Assembly: GCA_963719645.1 (NCBI GenBank)
Contig: CAVRCT010000001.1
Span: 186,001-250,000 of the forward strand
Direction: 5' to 3'
Origin: CAVRCT01 sp963719645
GTDB lineage: Bacteria > Pseudomonadota > Gammaproteobacteria > DSM-16500
Length of the DNA stretch: 64,000 nt
In this document: piece by piece, positions 59,188-64,000 of the stretch
Numbering within the stretch: position 1 is the stretch's first letter
Layout of the letters: each line of letters begins with the position of its first letter
Notes under the pieces: model-generated
The model's database searches: none
The model's input: the letters and a program-made list of their open reading frames with translations, nothing else
What the model was told of the DNA's origin: nothing
Made by a program: the position numbers and the translations under genes

Positions 59188-60384
59188 ATGCCGATTAAAC
59201 GACAGTTTTTTATTACCGACGATCACTATGTACACGTGCATTATAAGACTAAAATCCAGTCTCAAGCACATTTTTCCAACGGTGGCTATGGCTATGGATA
59301 TCCCCACATTTATCATGTTCAACACGTTGTTCGGGGAGAGATTGAGAGAGAATCAAATAAAAAAACCCACACACAAACTCCTCCTCTTAGCAATATCGAT
59401 GCTATTGTCGAGAAGCTTAAGAAATCTCTTCGTGAAGATAAACCCGATGCGATTAGTGGCCTTCTTAAAGAACCTTTTATTCTAGCGTATTTAGAAAAAG
59501 AAGAAGTCACTGCGCTTCACACCGACATCGCCAGTGAGAAGCAAGGACATTACTATACTTACCAATGGTATTCCGCAAGACCTACTATTGAAGAACTCAT
59601 TCACACCCGACCCGAAACTTTCAAATCTCTGCTTGAAGAAGCATTGCGAATTGATGCAGAACGTCATGCAGATCCTGCCAACGGTATGCACCATGCTATT
59701 GTTCAGCAATTAAAAGAGTTAGATTTAGCAAAGGCAAACTTAAGAGGTTTGAATCTAACCGGCGCTGACTTAAGTCGTACTGTATTAAATGATGCGGAGC
59801 TAGATGGCACGATTTTCGCAGAAGCGGTTTGTGATGGAACGGATTTTTCGACCTGTAACATTAATAAAAATCAATTAATGGCATGCAGCACATATGTCAA
59901 TGCAAAATTGCCGCCTGATAGTTGGCTGTATTGGACGCCTGAAATAAAAGAACAAATTTTATTAGGACTACAGGCATTAAAAACGTATGGTCAAAAAATC
60001 ATTGCAGAAGGGACTCCCAAAGGAAAGTTAGCCGTTACTCTGGCTGATGAGCTTACCGCTTCCATCAATGAGAAAGGAGTCAAATACAATGAAGATTTTC
60101 AACGTAAATTTTTTGTAACACTACATCGTCACGATGATTCTTTCAATGTGCATCGCAAAGAGTATAAAGTCATCATCGCGAATATTAGTCTTTTCGTCCT
60201 TAGTGGAGTTCTTCCTTATTTGATTGTCGCCTTCAACAACCTACGTAAAAACGGAAAATTTGGATGTTATCGGACGCCAGAATCACAAACAAGAGTTAAT
60301 AAATTGAATCGCTTTTTCCCTCAGGCGAGCGTGCAGCCTGTGGAAGAAGAAGTAAAAGGGATGAAACTAGAAATGCGCCGTTGA
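59188..60384 (+). CDS. Pentapeptide-repeat protein with C-terminal hydrophobic segment
   Basis: 398 residues. Residues about 175-225 hold some ten A(D/N)Lxx pentapeptides (LDLAKANLRGLNLTGADLSR, TVLNDAELDGTIFAEA), predicting a short right-handed quadrilateral beta-helix. The N-terminal part is Tyr/Gly/His-rich (NGGYGYGYPHIYHVQHV) and helical after residue 65. A hydrophobic segment at about 330-350 (VIIANISLFVLSGVLPYLIVAF) could be membrane-inserted. No signal peptide. CGAGGATTT ribosome-binding site. Pentapeptide proteins of this mixed type occur among Legionella/Coxiella effectors; that role is inference. Confidence 0.7.
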   Translation: MPIKRQFFITDDHYVHVHYKTKIQSQAHFSNGGYGYGYPHIYHVQHVVRGEIERESNKKTHTQTPPLSNIDAIVEKLKKSLREDKPDAISGLLKEPFILAYLEKEEVTALHTDIASEKQGHYYTYQWYSARPTIEELIHTRPETFKSLLEEALRIDAERHADPANGMHHAIVQQLKELDLAKANLRGLNLTGADLSRTVLNDAELDGTIFAEAVCDGTDFSTCNINKNQLMACSTYVNAKLPPDSWLYWTPEIKEQILLGLQALKTYGQKIIAEGTPKGKLAVTLADELTASINEKGVKYNEDFQRKFFVTLHRHDDSFNVHRKEYKVIIANISLFVLSGVLPYLIVAFNNLRKNGKFGCYRTPESQTRVNKLNRFFPQASVQPVEEEVKGMKLEMRR

Positions 60385-60399
60385 GGAATGTTTTAATCT

Positions 60400-60492
60400 G
60401 AGCCGCGACCGTCAGGGAGCGATCACCGACGATTCTATTTTTGCCTATTTCAATTCGGGATGCGTGACGCTCCCTGACGGTCGCGGCTCAGA
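60400..60492. repeat. Family E palindrome, single copy
   Basis: GAGCCGCGACCGTCAGGGAG and CTCCCTGACGGTCGCGGCTC flank a unique AT-rich centre. Reversed orientation relative to the units at 16.1-16.5 kb. A CAACAACGC tag follows at about 60512. Confidence 0.85.
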
Positions 60493-60541
60493 TCAAAGCG
60501 TCTCATTCTGCAACAACGCTTTTTGAAAAAATTAGCGCTCA

Positions 60542-62068
60542 CTAAATTTTCGGAATGTCTTTTTTATCCCAACCACCACCCAATGCTTCAACCAAATTCA
60601 CCGCCGACGTCATTTGTTGATACACCACATCCGATGCAATTTTTTCAGCAGCAAATGCATTAATCTCTGCCGTCACAACACTGGAAAAAGGAACCGTGCC
60701 TGCTTTGTATTGATTAATCGTTAATTGCAACGCTAAATTCGCACTGGCCGCCGCTTTTTTCTCAACGACTTCTTGGTCTTTTAAAATTCGAACCGCCACT
60801 AAATTATCTTCAACATTTTGAAAAGCAGCGAGGACAATTTGGCGATAGGAAGCAACCGTCGCGCGATAATTTGCTTTTGCAGCACGCACCGTCGCACTGC
60901 GTAAACCGCCATCTAAAACTTGTTCCGCAAGCTCTGCACCAAGAGACCAACCCCAATCAGGCATCTCAATCCAATGTGCTAATCCTTGATGAGATTGTGA
61001 AGCAGCACCTGTTAACGTCAACGCCGGAAAATACGTCGCAATGGCCACGCCAATTTGTGCATTCGCCTGTTCCATCGAGCGCTCAGCTTGCGCAATGTCA
61101 GGACGGTGTTCTAATAATGCAGAAGGAACTTCAATGGGAATCGTCGGGGGCTTAATTCGTTTGGTATTCGCCGCAATTGCAAAATCACCCGGCGGCACAC
61201 CGATTAAGACGGCAATCGCATGCTCATATTGTCCGCGCAAAATACCATTATTGATGGCTTGTGCTTGTGCGGTTTCAAGCACACTTTGTGCTGATACAAT
61301 GTCGGCACGTGATGCAACACCTGAGCGATACTCGTTTTGAGTTAATTGCAGTATTTTACGATAACTCACAACAGTGTCATCTAATAATTTCTGATCACGA
61401 TCCAATCCGCGCAGTTGAAAATAAAATTGCGCTAAAGACGCTTGCGACATTAATCGCGTCAATGCAATTTGGGCAGCGCTCGCTTCTGCTCCCGCTGCAC
61501 TTGCTTCAACGGTGCGTCGGACACTGCCCCAAATATCGGGCATCCATGATGCATTCGCACTCACCGAATTGGTCGTGATAGGCTCTGGACTCCCCGAAGA
61601 ACTACCACCCGATGTCGACGTCGTTGATGTTGTCGTCGAGTTAAAAAATCCTTTTTGTTGCTTCTGCCGAGTGGCGCCCGCCGACACCGAAAGCGTGGGA
61701 TAAAAACCGGCGCGCGCTTCTGCCACTAACGCAACAGACTGCTCATACTGCGCTTGCACTTGTGCAATGGATTGATTGGCATGATTCAATTGTTCTTCTA
61801 ACGAATTTAATTGTTGATCATGAAAAATGAGCCACCAACTCCCACGATTAAATGCATCATCAGGTTGTGCCACTTTCCAATGTTTATGTGCCTCTTTAAA
61901 TTTAGTTGGCACAGGGGCTGGCGGTCGTGAATAATTCGGGCCAACTTCACAGGCAGAGAGTAAAGAACAAATGCAGAAACAGGCGAGTGTTATGCGAGTG
62001 TGAGTCAACGCGCGGGATGACAGCATCCGCTGAAAAAGTAAGTGAGTAGCCATTATTTTTTTTGACAT
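60542..62068 (-). CDS. RND efflux outer-membrane factor (NodT/OprM family lipoprotein)
   Basis: About 508 residues from the ATG at 62068, which lies one base after the pump's stop codon (TAA-T-ATG) with GGGG upstream; an earlier in-frame ATG (62137) would overlap the pump. The signal ends in the lipobox LLSAC followed by EVGPNYSRPPAPVP, a NodT hallmark. Two OEP repeats follow (NQSIAQVQAQYEQSVALVAEARAGFYPTLS; ANAQIGVAIATYFPALTLTGAAS). A Ser/Thr-rich insert (TTSTTSTSGGSSSGS) lies near residue 150. It is expected to form the trimeric exit duct for the RND pump. Confidence 0.92.
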   Translation of the reverse strand: MSKKIMATHLLFQRMLSSRALTHTRITLACFCICSLLSACEVGPNYSRPPAPVPTKFKEAHKHWKVAQPDDAFNRGSWWLIFHDQQLNSLEEQLNHANQSIAQVQAQYEQSVALVAEARAGFYPTLSVSAGATRQKQQKGFFNSTTTSTTSTSGGSSSGSPEPITTNSVSANASWMPDIWGSVRRTVEASAAGAEASAAQIALTRLMSQASLAQFYFQLRGLDRDQKLLDDTVVSYRKILQLTQNEYRSGVASRADIVSAQSVLETAQAQAINNGILRGQYEHAIAVLIGVPPGDFAIAANTKRIKPPTIPIEVPSALLEHRPDIAQAERSMEQANAQIGVAIATYFPALTLTGAASQSHQGLAHWIEMPDWGWSLGAELAEQVLDGGLRSATVRAAKANYRATVASYRQIVLAAFQNVEDNLVAVRILKDQEVVEKKAAASANLALQLTINQYKAGTVPFSSVVTAEINAFAAEKIASDVVYQQMTSAVNLVEALGGGWDKKDIPKI

Positions 62069-62069
62069 A

Positions 62070-64000
62070 TTAAACCCCATTGACTTGCCTGCGCCAAGGC
62101 AGGAAGCGCAGCAAATGATTTTGAGACCAAATTTCAATTCGTTCCAACGATAAAAAAATCACCGGTGTCGTAAACAACGTCAACATCTGACTTAAAATCA
62201 AGCCACCGATAATGGCAATACCCAGCGGCTTACGCAATTCGGAACCCACACCGGAACTTAACACTAATGGCAAAGCACCTAACATCGCCGCCATGGTTGT
62301 CATCATAATCGGACGAAAACGCATAACAGCCGCTTGAAAAATCGCTTCCCGTGATGAAACTTTTTCTCTGCGTTGCAAATCCAACGCAAAATCAATCATC
62401 ATGATGGCATTTTTTTTCACGATGCCAATTAATAAAATCATCCCAATCAAAGCAATAATATTTAAATCCGTTCGAGTGAGCAATAACGCTAACAATGCGC
62501 CTACACCCGCGGAGGGGAGGGTAGAGAGAATGGTAATCGGATGCAAAAAGCTTTCATATAAAATACCCAAGACAATATAAACCGCAAACAATGCCAATAA
62601 AATTAAATACGGTTCAGAAGCAAGTGATGCTTGAAAAGCTTGTGCGGTGCCTTGAAAAGCGCCTTGAATCGTCACCGGCAAATGCATATTCGTCACTGCA
62701 TCTTGTACTCTTGTCACGGCATCGCCTAATGCAACATTCGGCAACAAATTAAAAGACAGAGTGGCAGAGGGTGCTTGACCTTGATGATTCACCGATAACA
62801 ACGTCGATGAATTATAAAAATTGGCAACCGTAGACAATGGTACCATCGCACCGGCAGGTGAATTCACATAAATAAGATTAAGCGTTTGCGGTTGCTGCCA
62901 ATAGTGAGGCGCCACTTCCATCACCACGTGATATTGATTATTGGAGCGATACATCGTTGACACTTGATTTTGGCCAAATGCATCATACAACGTCGTATCA
63001 ATTTGTTGAGAGGTTAAGCCAAGACGAGATGCGGTATCTCGATTCACTGCGACATAGGCTTGCAAACCGTGACTCAATTGATCACTGTTCACATCCGCCA
63101 TTCCGGGTAATTTAACTAATTGTGTCAATACAGAAGGTGCTACGGCATTTAAAGTCGGCAAATTATCGGCAGACAAGGTATATTGAAATTGCGCATTGCC
63201 TTGACGACCACCAATTACTAAGTCTTGTGCAGATTGCATAAATAATTTTGCGCCACTCACTCCGTTTAATTGTCCTCGTAATCGATTAATGACACCATCC
63301 GATGAAATTTTTCGTTGCTCTAATGGTTTTAAAGAGATAAACATATTTCCAGAATTCGTTGTGCCATTGCCGATAAAACCGACCACATTGGCGACGGCTG
63401 GATCTTGTTGAATAATTTTAACAAATGAAGTCAATTTGTTTTTCATTGCAGGAAATGAAATATCTTGCTCTGCTTGAATCGATCCCATGATGCGCCCAGT
63501 ATCTTGCTGGGGAAAAAATCCTTTCGGCACGATATAAAATAAAAATAACGTTAGCAGGATGGTTGCACCCATTAACACTAACATGACACTGCTGTGATCC
63601 AGCGCCCAATTTAAGCCTTTTTTGTAACGGTTATAAAAACGATCATGCATTGCGGATTTTTCTGCCTGCGGAATGGTTTTTAAAATGTGTGCACACATCA
63701 TGGGTGTCACCGTCAATGAAACCGCCAGTGAAACCAAAATAGCGACGGACAGCGTGACAGAAAATTCACGGAAGAGTCGTCCGACAATACCTGCGCATGA
63801 GCAAAATTGGCGTAAATACCGCAATCAACGAGGTGCTCATCGCCAAGACGGTAAATCCCACTTCACTGGCACCTTTGACCGCCGCTTCAATCGGTTTTAA
63901 GCCATTTTCAAGATGACGCGTGATATTTTCTAAAACCACCACGGCATCATCTACCACAAAGCCAGTTGAAATTGTCAGTGCCATCAAGGATAAATTATTT
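62070..64000 (-). pseudogene. RND efflux pump inner-membrane subunit, frameshifted; 5' end outside window
   Basis: The gene enters from the right edge. Upstream part: LMALTISTGFVVDDAVVVLENITRH, EVGFTVLAMSTSLIAVFTPILLM, containing the proton-relay Asp pair in TM4. At about 63790-63796 the frame shifts: after LLM the sequence needs one base fewer to continue as AGIVGRLFREFSVTLSVAIL, which then runs uninterrupted (583 codons) through LTVTPMMCAHIL, LNIIALIGMILLIGIVKKNAIMM and GVGSELRKPLGIAIIGGLI. The family is HAE1-type (MdtB/C-like). Either the pump is inactivated by a single-base insertion or this is a sequencing error. Confidence 0.8.

Noticed and set aside
1..64000. tRNA or rRNA genes
   Set aside because: I saw no cloverleaf-like segment with conserved T-loop GTTCRA and acceptor pairing, and no rRNA sequence; a tRNAscan run would be decisive.

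Overview
The window is AT-rich gammaproteobacterial chromosome. The recO-pdxJ pair, AcnA, LpxH, ZapE, thiCOSG plus a ThiD-ThiE fusion, coiled-coil and nuclear-signal-like orphan proteins, and a large orphan with a papain-like His...Gln...Cys pattern together suggest a Legionellales/Coxiellaceae-type, host-associated or amoeba-associated bacterium. That placement is inference from protein families; there is no rRNA here to fix it.

Layout. 0-5.7 kb: housekeeping genes (recO, pdxJ, a GluRS, cysS, a secreted alpha/beta hydrolase). 5.7-7.5 kb: a pile of palindromic repeats broken by a complete IS110-family element whose 5' non-coding end reads as a bridge RNA. 7.5-13.3 kb: acnA, hemF with a small lipoprotein, an MFS carrier. 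13.6-16.1 kb: a Ser/Met/Gly repeat protein and a c-di-GMP (GGDEF-EAL) protein. 16.5-21.5 kb: ychJ, then zapE-EamA-SDR-FAD monooxygenase-cyclase in overlapping order. 21.7-28.9 kb: lpxH, adk, envelope proteins, a GT-C-like membrane protein, a beta carbonic anhydrase and an alkyladenine glycosylase. 29.4-36.9 kb: the thiamine operon thiC-thiO-thiS-thiG-thiDE, divergent thiL and a class IV aminotransferase. 37-40 kb: a gene broken by a stop codon and two coiled-coil orphans, then FosX. 40.7-48.9 kb: an AT-rich accessory block with an autoregulated metabolic/transport operon on the minus strand and two paralogous small regulators plus two secreted proteins divergent from it. 49-54 kb: gamma-carbonic-anhydrase-like and nitrilase enzymes, an XRE-cupin/DUF2000 pair with clear palindromic operators, a decayed DUF2089 gene, a shikimate-kinase-like P-loop protein and a VanX-type dipeptidase. 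54.4-60.4 kb: three effector-like orphans. 60.5-64 kb: an RND efflux outer-membrane factor and a frameshifted RND pump that runs off the window.

Intergenic space is dominated by at least seven families of palindromic repeats (100-330 bp, long inverted arms), often nested or chained. The IS110 element sits inside one of these, and its predicted bridge RNA carries guide segments that match the flanking repeat (target) and the element's own ends (donor). This is the strongest structured signal in the window: an RNA-guided recombinase whose programmed target is a dispersed repeat, with intact unoccupied copies of the target elsewhere in the same window.

The second system worth attention is the six-gene operon at 41.8-46.3 kb (CI-like repressor, unknown protein, VUT-family transporter, mandelate-racemase-type enolase-superfamily enzyme, xylose-isomerase-like TIM barrel, LysE exporter), with two matching operator sequences in the divergent control region.
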